Assembly: GCA_016872115.1 (NCBI GenBank)
Contig: VHBC01000001.1
Span: forward strand, 124,001 to 188,000
DNA from: Sphingomonadales bacterium
GTDB lineage: Bacteria > Bacteroidota > Bacteroidia > Flavobacteriales_D > Crocinitomicaceae
Length of the DNA: 64,000 bases
Direction: 5' to 3'
Position 1 is the stretch's first letter, and every line of letters starts with the position of its first letter. The position numbers and the translations under genes were made by a program. Positions 18,101-26,746 of this stretch are shown in pieces. The notes beneath the pieces were generated by a model, which worked only from the letters and a program-made list of their open reading frames with translations, was not told the DNA's origin and did not search any database.

Positions 18101-19966
18101 TTATAGGTAGAATTTTCCTGCCTTAAATTTGATTTTTTCAGTAAGTAAATGGGGTCGAATGAGCACTTCTAAATCACTTTTTGCACATTCAAAGTGGTTT
18201 TGTAATTCTTGTAGGCTTTTGGGCTCATTGAGAAAATGAAGAAGATTTGTCAGGTTGAGCAAAGCACTTTTACAGACATCACACTGTCCACAAGGATTGC
18301 TGTTTTGTCCAAAGTAATTAATGAGTTGCTGTGCCCTGCAGATAGAAACTTTGCAATAGTTTAGCATGGCATCTAGCTTTTGTTGGGTCGCTTGTTTTCT
18401 TTCTAGGTAGATACTTGGTTTGAGTTGGAAGTAGGACTCGGGCAGACGCTCTTGATTGAAGTACAATTGTGGGAGTGTGCTTTTCATTTTGAGTTCGATG
18501 ATTCCGTTTTTTTGCATAAACTGCAGTTGCTCATAAAAACGCGCTTCAGTGGTTTTTAGTCTCTGAATGAGTTTGTGTTCGTGAAGCACAATCATATGTT
18601 CAAAGATGCCAGGATAGCTTCGTACAAGGGTGGTGCAAAGTTGGTAATATGCCTCATTTTGAACCTGAAAGTTATAAAGTACCTCGTTATTGACAATAAA
18701 ATGCAAACGCGTAGGTTGATAAAAGCCATCTGACAGGGTAAGATTGCCATTTTGCTCTAATAATTTGAGTGCATAATAGACTTCGTTTTCAGGAAGTTCA
18801 AAAGTGCGGCAAAAGTGTTTTAGATCGAAGTCATAGCTCTCATCTTTGCCAGCACCCACGGCTATTTTTAGGTAATTACAAACAGCTCTGTATACAAAAG
18901 TGACGCGCTCCGAACTGGGAAAAGTTAGGTCTATTTGCCGCTGCATTTTTTGAAAATCCTGAGGACCATACAACAATAAAGCATAGGCGTCTTGGCCATC
19001 GCGGCCGCCCCGACCAGCTTCCTGAAAGTAAGCTTCTGGGGAGGTAGGTATTTCGTAGTGCAACACAAAACGTACGTCGGGTTTGTCAATACCCATACCA
19101 AAAGCATTGGTTGCAACCATGATTTGCGTGTGATTATTAAGCCAACTATTTAAAGAAGTACGCCGTTGTTCTGCATTGAGGCCACCGTGGTAAATTCCAA
19201 CGCGCACCCCATTGTTGTGTAAAACAAGTGCTATTTCTTTGACTGATTTCCTGGTCTGGCAGTACACAATTCCAGTTCCGTTTTCGCGTTTGCATATAGC
19301 TACAATTTCTTCAGGTTTTTGCTCTACCTGCTGTACGCGATAACGTAAATTTGGCCGCGTAAAATCTCCTTCTAATAGCAGCGCAGTTGGCATGCCCATT
19401 TGCTTCAGAATATCCTGCTGAACTGCTTTGGTGGCAGTAGCTGTAAGTGCCAAAAAAGGAATGTCAGGTTGAATTTTCCGCAATTTTTCAATTTGACGAA
19501 AAGCTGGCCTAAAATCGTGTCCCCATTCCGAAATACAATGGGCTTCATCAATGACGAGTAAAGAAATTTTCATCCGTTTGAAGCGCTCGATAAATAGTGC
19601 GGATTGGATGCGTTCTGGCGATGTATAAAGAAAATCCAAGCCACCGAAGCGTGCGTTGTCAAGAATTTGATCTATTTCTCTGTAACTGAGCCCGCTCGTA
19701 ATGGCTTTTGCGCGCAAACCGCGTTTTTGCAGGTTTTCCACTTGATCTTGCATGAGTGCAATTAAAGGTGAAATCACCAGGCAAAGTCCTTCGCGTTGGA
19801 GGCCAGGTACTTGAAAACAAATAGATTTTCCGCCTCCTGTTGGTAATAAGGCGAGTGCATCTTTTCCTTCTAGCGCTGCTTTTACTATTGGCACTTGACT
19901 TGGCCTAAAAGCGGCAAAGCCCCAATGTTTTTGGAGCAAGCTAAGGGCTTGGTCGAAATCATGCAT
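18101..19966 (-). CDS. recQ: RecQ family ATP-dependent DNA helicase
   Basis: A 621-residue 3'-5' DNA helicase. It has Walker A LLPTGGGKSICFQVPG (about residue 40), a DEAH box in VIDEAHCISEWGHDF (about 137), motif IV-VI including FGMGIDKPDVRFVLHYEIP and QEAGRGGRDGQDA, and the zinc-binding cysteines C-x7...CGQCDVC (about 545-570). The C-terminal HRDC domain is not evident, so this is the short Bacteroidota form. The ATG is four bases after a TAACTTTG element. comEC follows 9 bases later. Confidence 0.95.
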   Translation of the reverse strand: MHDFDQALSLLQKHWGFAAFRPSQVPIVKAALEGKDALALLPTGGGKSICFQVPGLQREGLCLVISPLIALMQDQVENLQKRGLRAKAITSGLSYREIDQILDNARFGGLDFLYTSPERIQSALFIERFKRMKISLLVIDEAHCISEWGHDFRPAFRQIEKLRKIQPDIPFLALTATATKAVQQDILKQMGMPTALLLEGDFTRPNLRYRVQQVEQKPEEIVAICKRENGTGIVYCQTRKSVKEIALVLHNNGVRVGIYHGGLNAEQRRTSLNSWLNNHTQIMVATNAFGMGIDKPDVRFVLHYEIPTSPEAYFQEAGRGGRDGQDAYALLLYGPQDFQKMQRQIDLTFPSSERVTFVYRAVCNYLKIAVGAGKDESYDFDLKHFCRTFELPENEVYYALKLLEQNGNLTLSDGFYQPTRLHFIVNNEVLYNFQVQNEAYYQLCTTLVRSYPGIFEHMIVLHEHKLIQRLKTTEARFYEQLQFMQKNGIIELKMKSTLPQLYFNQERLPESYFQLKPSIYLERKQATQQKLDAMLNYCKVSICRAQQLINYFGQNSNPCGQCDVCKSALLNLTNLLHFLNEPKSLQELQNHFECAKSDLEVLIRPHLLTEKIKFKAGKFYL

Positions 19967-19970
19967 ATGA

Positions 19971-19978
19971 CAAAGTTA
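19971..19978 (-). promoter_or_regulatory. -7 promoter element of recQ
   Basis: TAACTTTG on the minus strand, four bases before the recQ ATG at 19966, consistent with a leaderless transcript. Confidence 0.4.
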
Positions 19979-20053
19979 AGGATTGCTTTTAATAAGGTCA
20001 ATAAGTTGTGTGCTCGGCGATTTAGTGGTATATTCGCGCATCAATTAACGCTT

Positions 20054-21127
20054 ATGTCTGGAGTTTCAGTACAATTTCCCGTTACCCACAACACCAAAAG
20101 CAATCTAGCCAATGTCGATTGGGACAATCTGCCATTTGGAAAAATCTTTGCTGACCACATGTTCGTCATGGAATACGCAAATGGTGCCTGGAAGCAAGGA
20201 GAAATATTGCCTTTTGGTCCAATAGCTATGCATCCAGCAATGTCTGCCATTCACTATGGTCAGTCTATTTTTGAAGGTATGAAAGCGTATCGTAATCAAT
20301 CTGACGAAGTTGTCTTGTTTAGACCCGAGCTCAATGCACGTCGTTTTACCGAGTCCGCTGCGCGCATGTGCATGCCTGAACTGCCAGAAGAAATTTTTTT
20401 AGAAGCCGTCAAACAGCTTGTTGCACTAGATGCAGCTTGGGTTACCAATAAACCCGGCTACGCCCTTTATATCCGTCCATTCATGTTTGCCACTGACGAA
20501 TTTGTCGGTATCAAACCTTCAGACACTTACAAATTTGTCATCATTAGTTCGCCAGTAGGTGCATATTACGCGGAGCCCGTTCGCGTTAAAATTGAAGAGC
20601 ATTACACCCGTGCTGCTGTAGGCGGAGTTGGCCGAGCTAAAGCTGCAGGCAACTACGGTGCATCGTTATTTCCTGCCAAGCAAGCCCAACAACAAGGTTT
20701 TCATCAGTTGGTTTGGACCGACGCAAAAACCCACACGTTTATTGAAGAATCTGGCACCATGAACATCATGTTTGTGATCAATAATACGCTCATTACGCCT
20801 TCCGAAGATTCCGATACCATTTTAAGAGGAACTACCAAGCGGACTGTCCTGGAATTAGCCGCCTCTTGGGGTATTCCAATTGAAGAACGCCCGGTTACAG
20901 TAGAAGAAATTATAACCGCCGCTAAAAACGGCACGCTGCAAGAAGCTTTTGGTGCGGGTACTGCTGCAACTATTGCTCCGATCGCAATTATTGGTTACCG
21001 AGATGAAAAAATCGAATTGCCAGCATTAGAAACCAGAGAGATGTCCTTGAAAATCAAGACTTTTCTACACGAAGTCAAATCTGGCGCCATTGAAGACACC
21101 CACCACTGGGTTCAAAAAGTTTGTTGA
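20054..21127 (+). CDS. ilvE: Branched-chain amino acid aminotransferase
   Basis: PLP enzyme of fold class IV that makes or degrades leucine, isoleucine and valine. From the ATG at 20054 it has 357 residues, the usual size for type II IlvE; the longer open frame to 19895 overlaps recQ and is unlikely. Visible signatures: GQSIFEGMKAYR near 75, IRPFMFATDEFVG, the PLP lysine in GRAKAAGNYGASLFPA (about residue 196), and EAFGAGTAATIAPI near 300. No other branched-chain biosynthesis gene is in the window. Confidence 0.95.
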   Translation: MSGVSVQFPVTHNTKSNLANVDWDNLPFGKIFADHMFVMEYANGAWKQGEILPFGPIAMHPAMSAIHYGQSIFEGMKAYRNQSDEVVLFRPELNARRFTESAARMCMPELPEEIFLEAVKQLVALDAAWVTNKPGYALYIRPFMFATDEFVGIKPSDTYKFVIISSPVGAYYAEPVRVKIEEHYTRAAVGGVGRAKAAGNYGASLFPAKQAQQQGFHQLVWTDAKTHTFIEESGTMNIMFVINNTLITPSEDSDTILRGTTKRTVLELAASWGIPIEERPVTVEEIITAAKNGTLQEAFGAGTAATIAPIAIIGYRDEKIELPALETREMSLKIKTFLHEVKSGAIEDTHHWVQKVC

Positions 21128-21130
21128 TTT

Positions 21131-22498
21131 GTGAAAAAAACGCAAACGACGCATCTTTGGAGTATGCGCCATTTTTGCTTGTTTCTTTTGTTTTTTGGCT
21201 CCTTTTTAACAGAAGCCCAAAACCTACTATTGACTTTCAAAGACAATAAAACCAACGAACCCATCCCAAATGTTCAGTGTTTATTAATCCTCAAGAACGA
21301 TACGCTCAGGGATTTTAGCAACCAAAATGGCAACATAGCTTTTAATTTGAAAGAATTGGAGCAAGCAACCCAAGTCGCCTTTTCTTTTGCGCACCCCATT
21401 TATCAAGAAGGTCAAAAGCAGCTTTTTTTTGACCCAAAAAAAGACACCAATCAGTTCACTTATTTTCTCAAACCTACGCGCATACAAGAAACACCTGGCA
21501 TTACTGTAAAACCCAATCAGCCAGATACCGTATTTGCCTCTAAAAACTACAATGTAGCTGACTTTGAGTTGGGTGAAAGTGGTGAACTTTTTTTGTTGAC
21601 CTACGAGAAAAATCTGCTCAAAGATGCACAATTGCAATGCATTTGGAAAGACACCACTCTTTTTTTACAGCAGATACCGCAAAGGTCCGTTGGACTTAAA
21701 CGCGATTTTCGTGGAAATGTGCATGTTGAAACGGAGCAACAAATGTATGGCATCAAGCGGGCAGATTCTACGCTCATTTTAGGAACCATCCCCAAGGATT
21801 ACTACTATAAATACATCGCGCCAATTGTCGATACGAGTTTAACCCGTCAGTTTTATTCAAGTTATATCGATATTTACCCCGCCTTCGAATACGGCGCCGT
21901 AGATCTTTTGGACTCCAGTTACAAAGCCATATTACATATTCAAGATGACCTCATGATGGAACTTTACCGTTCTGAGTACAAATGGGTCGATGTTAGGACC
22001 AAACTCTGGGCTAAAAACTTAGAAAACCAAACTGGAATTGATGCTGAAATTTACGTAGGCGCCAATATTTTTACACAGTCTTTGTATTATGAACCTGTTT
22101 ACGCGCCTATGTTTTTGGTGAAAGATACCATCTACATTTTTGATTACCCCAAAGACATGCTTCGCATTTATTCTTTAGATGGGAAGCTACTCAAGTCAGT
22201 TCCTATTTTTCATCATTACCACGCCAAACAAACGGGCTTTCGAAAGAATTTACAACAAGACCGACAAACGGGGTGTATTTATGCCGTGTTCGAGCAGGAG
22301 GGTTACACCTATGTTAGCCAGATTGATTTAACAACTGGTAAAATGATAGGTAAAGTCAAACTTGCCTTTCGTTATGTAGAAAAAGTTCGGATACATGATA
22401 ATGCGGCCTACTTTATTTACCGACCTTTTGAATCCACACAAAGGAAATTTCTCTACAAGCAAAAACTTCCCAATAAGGAGCTTAAGGATGTAGAATAA
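21131..22498 (+). CDS. Secreted protein of unknown function with N-terminal carboxypeptidase-regulatory-like domain
   Basis: I cannot name the family. The protein has a signal peptide ending in TEAQ, then a domain beginning LLLTFKDNKTNEPIPNVQC that resembles the beta-sandwich CarboxypepD-regulatory-like fold common in Bacteroidota outer-membrane proteins. The rest, about 300 residues, is strand-rich with repeated F/Y/D patterns, as in a beta-propeller. The start is either GTG 21131, three bases after the ilvE stop, or ATG 21164; both give a workable signal peptide. Translational coupling to ilvE is possible but the functions appear unrelated. It converges on the nuclease gene, overlapping it by 17 bases. 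Confidence 0.7.
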   Translation: MKKTQTTHLWSMRHFCLFLLFFGSFLTEAQNLLLTFKDNKTNEPIPNVQCLLILKNDTLRDFSNQNGNIAFNLKELEQATQVAFSFAHPIYQEGQKQLFFDPKKDTNQFTYFLKPTRIQETPGITVKPNQPDTVFASKNYNVADFELGESGELFLLTYEKNLLKDAQLQCIWKDTTLFLQQIPQRSVGLKRDFRGNVHVETEQQMYGIKRADSTLILGTIPKDYYYKYIAPIVDTSLTRQFYSSYIDIYPAFEYGAVDLLDSSYKAILHIQDDLMMELYRSEYKWVDVRTKLWAKNLENQTGIDAEIYVGANIFTQSLYYEPVYAPMFLVKDTIYIFDYPKDMLRIYSLDGKLLKSVPIFHHYHAKQTGFRKNLQQDRQTGCIYAVFEQEGYTYVSQIDLTTGKMIGKVKLAFRYVEKVRIHDNAAYFIYRPFESTQRKFLYKQKLPNKELKDVE

Positions 22499-23447
22499 CC
22501 TGAATTGAAACAGGCAAATGATCGGAATAACCTCCAAGGTATTTTGGGCCGGCATACGTTCTATTTGGTACTGTTTGGCCTTTGTATTCTGTCAATAAAA
22601 AAGGAAAGCTTTGGATACTACCGCTTTCTTTTTGAATTTGAAATTTGCCGACAAAAGAATTTCCGGAAACCATCATGTGATCCAGTACCTCCCATTCATT
22701 CTTGTAGTTGTAAGACCCGCCAAACGCACCACTGGCTTTGGTTATGAGTGGTGTAAGTTTTTGCGCAACCAACTGAGGGCCAGCATCTGAAGGGTGATCA
22801 TTTAAATCTCCCATAAAGATGATCTTGGCTTTGGGTTCGTTTTTTTGAATGGAATCTATGAATTGTGTAGCCATCTGAGCTGCTTTGAGCCTCCTTGGTG
22901 CGCTTTCATTTGTGCCACCTCTGCGACTCGGCCAATGATTGACCAGCACATAAATGATTTCTTTTTTGTATTTGAATTTGGCCCAAACGATGTCTCGGGT
23001 GCTTGGAATGGTGTCACCGGGTAGGGTAAATCGGATATTATCCGAGGATTTAAGTTGAAGTAAATCTTGCCGATAGAGCAAGCCTACGTCGATGCCGCGT
23101 GCATCTGGACTTTCGTAATGAACAATGCCATAGCGTTTATCTGAACCAACCAAATCAATGAGCACAGCTTTGTTTTCAATTTCACAAACACCCATGATGA
23201 GCGGCATTTGCAGTTCGGTCATGACCTGACGAATATGTTGAATTTTAGCGTTGTATTTTTCGGTATTCCAATTGCTGGCAGCACCGGGCAAAAACTCAGC
23301 GTCATCGTTTGGCCCGTCTATGGTATCAAATAAGTTTTCTACGTTATAAAAGGCAACTGTTTGTATTTGTTGAGCAGTGGTACTTACACTGAAGAATATA
23401 AATAAAAGGAAAAGTTGGTGTTTGAACAGTGTTTGTAAGTACTTCAT
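22482..23447 (-). CDS. Secreted endonuclease/exonuclease/phosphatase (EEP) family protein
   Basis: A 321-residue exported protein of the EEP (DNase I-like) superfamily. After a signal peptide ending in TTAQ, it shows the family landmarks: VAFYNVENLFDTIDGPNDDA (metal-binding N and E), a VNHWPSRRGG segment, FMGDLNDHPSD (metal-binding D and N) and the C-terminal YSDHLPVSI (catalytic D-H). Substrate may be nucleic acid or a phosphoester. A second EEP protein is encoded at 37759-38601. A TAAATTTG element (23473-23480, minus) lies about 25 bases upstream. Confidence 0.88.
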   Translation of the reverse strand: MKYLQTLFKHQLFLLFIFFSVSTTAQQIQTVAFYNVENLFDTIDGPNDDAEFLPGAASNWNTEKYNAKIQHIRQVMTELQMPLIMGVCEIENKAVLIDLVGSDKRYGIVHYESPDARGIDVGLLYRQDLLQLKSSDNIRFTLPGDTIPSTRDIVWAKFKYKKEIIYVLVNHWPSRRGGTNESAPRRLKAAQMATQFIDSIQKNEPKAKIIFMGDLNDHPSDAGPQLVAQKLTPLITKASGAFGGSYNYKNEWEVLDHMMVSGNSFVGKFQIQKESGSIQSFPFLLTEYKGQTVPNRTYAGPKYLGGYSDHLPVSIQVILHP

Positions 23448-23472
23448 TGTCGCGAGTTAGCAAGTAATCTAT

Positions 23473-23480
23473 CAAATTTA
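23473..23480 (-). promoter_or_regulatory. -7 promoter element of EEP gene
   Basis: TAAATTTG on the minus strand, 25 bases before the ATG at 23447; matches TAnnTTTG. Confidence 0.4.
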
Positions 23481-23548
23481 TTTCACATTCTTGAACTGAA
23501 TGTGATATTCAAAAATCTTTTCTATTTTTTCTATTTTTTTAAGCAGCG

Positions 23549-24310
23549 CTACCAACTGCCGCCAGAGCCGCCGCCGCCAAAGCTACCACCTCCAAAACCG
23601 CCAAAGCCGCCTCCAGATGAACCGCCACCAAAACCTCCGCTGTAGCCACCAAAATAAAAGAAGCCAGGCCCGCGACCTCGACCACCAAAAGTAGTGCCAC
23701 CGCCACCGCGTTTGATCAATAAATAAAGCACGAGCAAGACGACAATCAGTGCAAAGATACCTCCGATTTTATCGTATTGATGAATGCCGTCACGGTAGCT
23801 TTTTTCGTTGATTTCTCCTTTGGCCAATCCAAATAGCACATCTAGGGCTTGGTTGATGCCTGCAGCATAATTGCCTTCTTTGAATTTTGGGAGTATCTCG
23901 TGTTGCACGATGTCATGACAAGCAAGGTCGGTGATGGCGGCCTCAAGTCCGCGTCCGGGCGCTAGAAAAACCTTACGTCCTCCTAACTCCTCGTTGGGCT
24001 TAATCAAAAATACGACGCCATTGTTTTTGTCTGCTTTTCCGACTCCCCATTGTTCACCGAGTTCGGTGGCGTAATGCCAAGGTTCGTCGTAGTTGATGTC
24101 ATCGACAATGACGATGGTGATTTCGTTGCTGGTTTCTTGCTCAAATCGATCGAGTCTTTCTTCGATTTGCGCCATTTGGTCAGCACTCAGAATGGATAAT
24201 TGGGAGTAATTATTTAGAAAGCGAGGAGGGGATAGCGGTGCGGGATATTGCCCGTAGAGTTGAAGGCTTAAAAAGCTTGCGAAGAAGAAAAATAGTAGTG
24301 CTTTTTTCAT
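23549..24310 (-). CDS. TPM domain protein with C-terminal membrane helix and Gly-rich tail
   Basis: A 253-residue protein of the TPM (TLP18.3/Psb32/MOLO-1) family. It has a signal peptide (MKKALLFFFFASFLSLQLYG), the TPM domain at about residues 35-175 with EITIVIVDDIN and the NNGVVFLIKPNEE and GRGLEAAITD segments, one membrane helix near 185-203, and a Gly/Ser/Phe-rich tail. The layout suggests a periplasmic domain anchored in the inner membrane. The ATG overlaps the stop of the preceding TPM gene (ATGA), so it is the third gene of a lemA-TPM-TPM operon. TPM domains have been linked to membrane protein quality control and phosphatase activity; the role here is not known. Confidence 0.85.
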   Translation of the reverse strand: MKKALLFFFFASFLSLQLYGQYPAPLSPPRFLNNYSQLSILSADQMAQIEERLDRFEQETSNEITIVIVDDINYDEPWHYATELGEQWGVGKADKNNGVVFLIKPNEELGGRKVFLAPGRGLEAAITDLACHDIVQHEILPKFKEGNYAAGINQALDVLFGLAKGEINEKSYRDGIHQYDKIGGIFALIVVLLVLYLLIKRGGGGTTFGGRGRGPGFFYFGGYSGGFGGGSSGGGFGGFGGGSFGGGGSGGSW

Positions 24311-24726
24311 CCGAAACTGATGTCGTTAGAGAGTTCGTTTTGGTCGTTAGTCAATGGCGGAAAAAATTCGGCGAGCTTTTGACCAGCGTGTGTAATTCCT
24401 TCGCACAAACCCTCGGCAATTTGCTTTTCTTTAAAATGGATAAGCATGCGGTCTCGAACGCTATTCCAGAAGTTTGTAGGCACTTTGGCGTCTATACCGG
24501 TGTCTCCGATGATGGCAAATTTTTGATCTTGAAATGCGAGATAAATCAGGACGCCATTGCGTTGCGCAGTTTGCTGCATGCCCAATTGATGAAAAACTTC
24601 AATTGCGCGTGCGACGGGTTCCTTAGAACAGGAGGCTTCGAGGTGCACGCGCAACTCGCCGCTGGTAGCCCGTTCAGCAGCAGCGATACAAGCCAATACT
24701 TTTTGTTGTTGAGCGGCGTCGAGCAT
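24307..24726 (-). CDS. TPM domain protein, short cytosolic-type
   Basis: A 139-residue TPM-domain protein without a signal peptide. It has the AERATSGELRVHLEASC start and GVLIYLAFQDQKFAIIGDTGIDAKV in the middle, both aligned with the longer TPM protein next to it. The ATG overlaps the stop of lemA (TAATG) and its own stop overlaps the next start (ATGA), so translation is probably coupled. Without a visible export signal it may act on the cytoplasmic face of the membrane. Confidence 0.85.
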   Translation of the reverse strand: MLDAAQQQKVLACIAAAERATSGELRVHLEASCSKEPVARAIEVFHQLGMQQTAQRNGVLIYLAFQDQKFAIIGDTGIDAKVPTNFWNSVRDRMLIHFKEKQIAEGLCEGITHAGQKLAEFFPPLTNDQNELSNDISFG

Positions 24727-25280
24727 TAAAATTTCACCTTTGGTGCGTTCTCCGAGCCAGCTGCTGCCACGAATCCTTCTTTTCTCGGGAATTCTTCACC
24801 ATTTAAGAAAAAGCGCGCAAAAAAGCCACGGATATGGGTATTGTATTCTTTTACAGCTGAATTGTAGTTGTCGCGCTCTGTTTTGATGCGGTTTTCAGTG
24901 CCTTCTAGTTGGCTTTGGAACTGACTGAAATTTTCGGTAGATCTAATTTGTGGATACGCTTCGTAGGCCAAATTGATGGCAGTGTTGATTTTGCGCCCCA
25001 TGAGCTCGAGGTCTTGTGGTGTTTTGGCGCCAACAATTCCAGCACGCGCTTGTGTAACTTGTGTGAGGATGTCTTTTTCATTTGCGGCCGCTCCTTTTAC
25101 AGTTTCTAAAAGGTTTGGAATGAGGTCTGCACGTCGCTGGTAAGCTGATTGTACATTGGCAAATTTTTCATCTAGACCCTCTTGTAAGCCCACGGCTTTG
25201 TTATACATATTGTAGTAGCCTAAGAAAAGGAATAAGAGTAGGGCGCCTATGGCAGCCAATACGACATAAATTGGTTTCAT
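24726..25280 (-). CDS. LemA family protein
   Basis: A 184-residue LemA protein. From the ATG 25278-25280 it begins with a short cytoplasmic stretch and a membrane helix (VVLAAIGALLLFLFLGYYN), then the conserved LemA helical domain: VGLQEGLDEKFANVQSAYQRR with RADLIPNLLETVKG and the TENFSQFQSQLEGTENRI segment. The longer frame to 25361 adds a Cys/His-rich stretch that does not fit the family. It is the first gene of an operon with two TPM genes. Biochemical function is unknown in the family. Confidence 0.93.
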   Translation of the reverse strand: MKPIYVVLAAIGALLLFLFLGYYNMYNKAVGLQEGLDEKFANVQSAYQRRADLIPNLLETVKGAAANEKDILTQVTQARAGIVGAKTPQDLELMGRKINTAINLAYEAYPQIRSTENFSQFQSQLEGTENRIKTERDNYNSAVKEYNTHIRGFFARFFLNGEEFPRKEGFVAAAGSENAPKVKF

Positions 25281-25400
25281 TTTTAAGATATTAATTGTTT
25301 GTTGTGCGATATGCAAATTATGTTCCAAGTTACAAAAATGACACAATGGCAGTTTGCGCACCTTGTTTTTTTTTCTTCTTTTCTTTCTTGTTGAAAACTT

Positions 25401-25442
25401 TTGTTTATTAATTAATCATTTTATTGTTTAATTATTAATCAA
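25401..25442. promoter_or_regulatory. Long AT-rich inverted repeat upstream of dinB-dnaE
   Basis: Two 18-base arms (25401-25418 and 25425-25442) pair in 15 of 18 positions around a 6-base spacer. The arms begin with TTG and end with CA. It lies 66 bases before the dinB ATG in a gene-free stretch (25281-25508), between divergent lemA and dinB. It is a candidate operator for a repressor, or simply AT-rich chance symmetry. No LexA-like gene is in the window. Confidence 0.35.
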
Positions 25443-25508
25443 TATTATTAATTTTACAGCACCAACCAATCGAACTTTTATTGTTTCACTCTTTAACTGA
25501 CAGTACCT

Positions 25509-26726
25509 ATGGCTACGCGTCGTTCGATTGTTCATATGGACCTCGACACCTTTTTTGTTTCCTGTGAGCGCCTGCTAGACAGCCGCCTCAACCACAAACC
25601 CTTGCTCATTGGCGGCACCAGCGAAAGGGGAGTGGTGGCCTCTTGTAGTTACGAGGCCCGTCGTTTTGGCGTGCGCTCTGGTATGTCTATGAAAATGGCC
25701 AAAGAACGCTGTCCAGAAGCCATTTGCATCAAGGGCAACACCCAAACCTACAGCAAGTTCTCTAGAATGGTGACCGACATCGTCAAAGAGGCTTCGCCTG
25801 TCTATGAAAAAATGTCCATCGATGAATTTTACATTGACTTCACCGGAATGGACCGCTTCTTTGGCATCTGGACCTACGCTTCTGAACTGCGCCACCGCAT
25901 TATCAAAGAAACCGGTTTGCCTATTTCTTTTGGCTTATCCGAAAACAAAACAGTTTCTAAAGTGGCCACCGGAGAGGCGAAACCCAATAATCAGCTTCAT
26001 ATCAACTATGGTACTGAAAAAGACTTTTTGGCACCCCTTTCCGTTCAGAAAATCCCGATGGTAGGGCCCAAAACTTACCAAACACTTTGCAGCTTAGGCG
26101 TTAAAAAAATCGGTACCCTGCAGGCATTGCCACTCGAGCTTGTGGAGCAAGCTCTCGGTGAAAACGGTCGACATATTTGGTCCAAGGCCCAAGGCATAGA
26201 CCGTAGCCCTGTAGAACCCTACAACGAGCGCAAATCTATTTCCAACGAGCGCACCTTTCATCAAGACACCACCGACATCGCTAAACTCAGTGGCATTTTG
26301 GCTGCCATGGCAGAAAACCTCGCTTTTCAGCTCAGGCGGGCCGGAAAACTAGCCGGTACCGTCACTGTTAAGGTGCGCTATGCAGACTTCCAAACCCAAA
26401 CCCTCCAACAACAAATCCCTTATACGTCCGCAGACCACGAACTCCTGCCATTGGTACAAGAACTTTTTAAGCGGCTTTACCAACGGCGCGTTTTAGTGCG
26501 CCTCATCGGTGTGCGTTTCAGTTCTTTGGTCGGTGGTGCGCACCAACTCCAACTTTTTGACCAAGACCTTTCTTACCCTGCACTTTACAAAGCGCTCGAT
26601 CACATCCGAGAACGCTACGGAGACCGCGCCATTCTGCGGGCTGCAGGCCTAGAAGCGCGCAGCATTGGCCACTACAACCCTTTTGACGGTGAGCCACCTA
26701 TCTTGCTTGCCAATCGTAGCGTCTAA
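25509..26726 (+). CDS. dinB: Y-family DNA polymerase IV (DinB)
   Basis: Error-prone translesion polymerase. The 405 residues retain the catalytic carboxylates: D11 in HMDLDTFFVSCE and D105/E106 in MSIDEFYID. The steric region and the little-finger domain (about 240-345) are complete. A clamp-binding motif QLQLF lies at about 346-350, which would tether it to the sliding clamp. Because the active site is intact this is not the inactive ImuB type. It is transcribed towards a second DnaE gene that begins 20 bases after its stop, giving a two-polymerase cassette. Confidence 0.95.
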   Translation: MATRRSIVHMDLDTFFVSCERLLDSRLNHKPLLIGGTSERGVVASCSYEARRFGVRSGMSMKMAKERCPEAICIKGNTQTYSKFSRMVTDIVKEASPVYEKMSIDEFYIDFTGMDRFFGIWTYASELRHRIIKETGLPISFGLSENKTVSKVATGEAKPNNQLHINYGTEKDFLAPLSVQKIPMVGPKTYQTLCSLGVKKIGTLQALPLELVEQALGENGRHIWSKAQGIDRSPVEPYNERKSISNERTFHQDTTDIAKLSGILAAMAENLAFQLRRAGKLAGTVTVKVRYADFQTQTLQQQIPYTSADHELLPLVQELFKRLYQRRVLVRLIGVRFSSLVGGAHQLQLFDQDLSYPALYKALDHIRERYGDRAILRAAGLEARSIGHYNPFDGEPPILLANRSV

Positions 26727-26746
26727 AATCAAATTAAGGGCTACAA

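Noticed and set aside
19895-20053. Longer N-terminus for the IlvE frame
   Set aside because: It overlaps the divergent recQ start and promoter, has no family similarity, and the ATG at 20054 gives the normal length.
24238-24729. Plus-strand frame of 163 codons opposite the TPM genes
   Set aside because: It is the antisense of two well-supported TPM genes with normal overlaps; no start context or family match.
25509-26726. DinB as ImuB-type inactive accessory polymerase
   Set aside because: Asp11 and Asp105/Glu106 are all present, so the active site looks functional.
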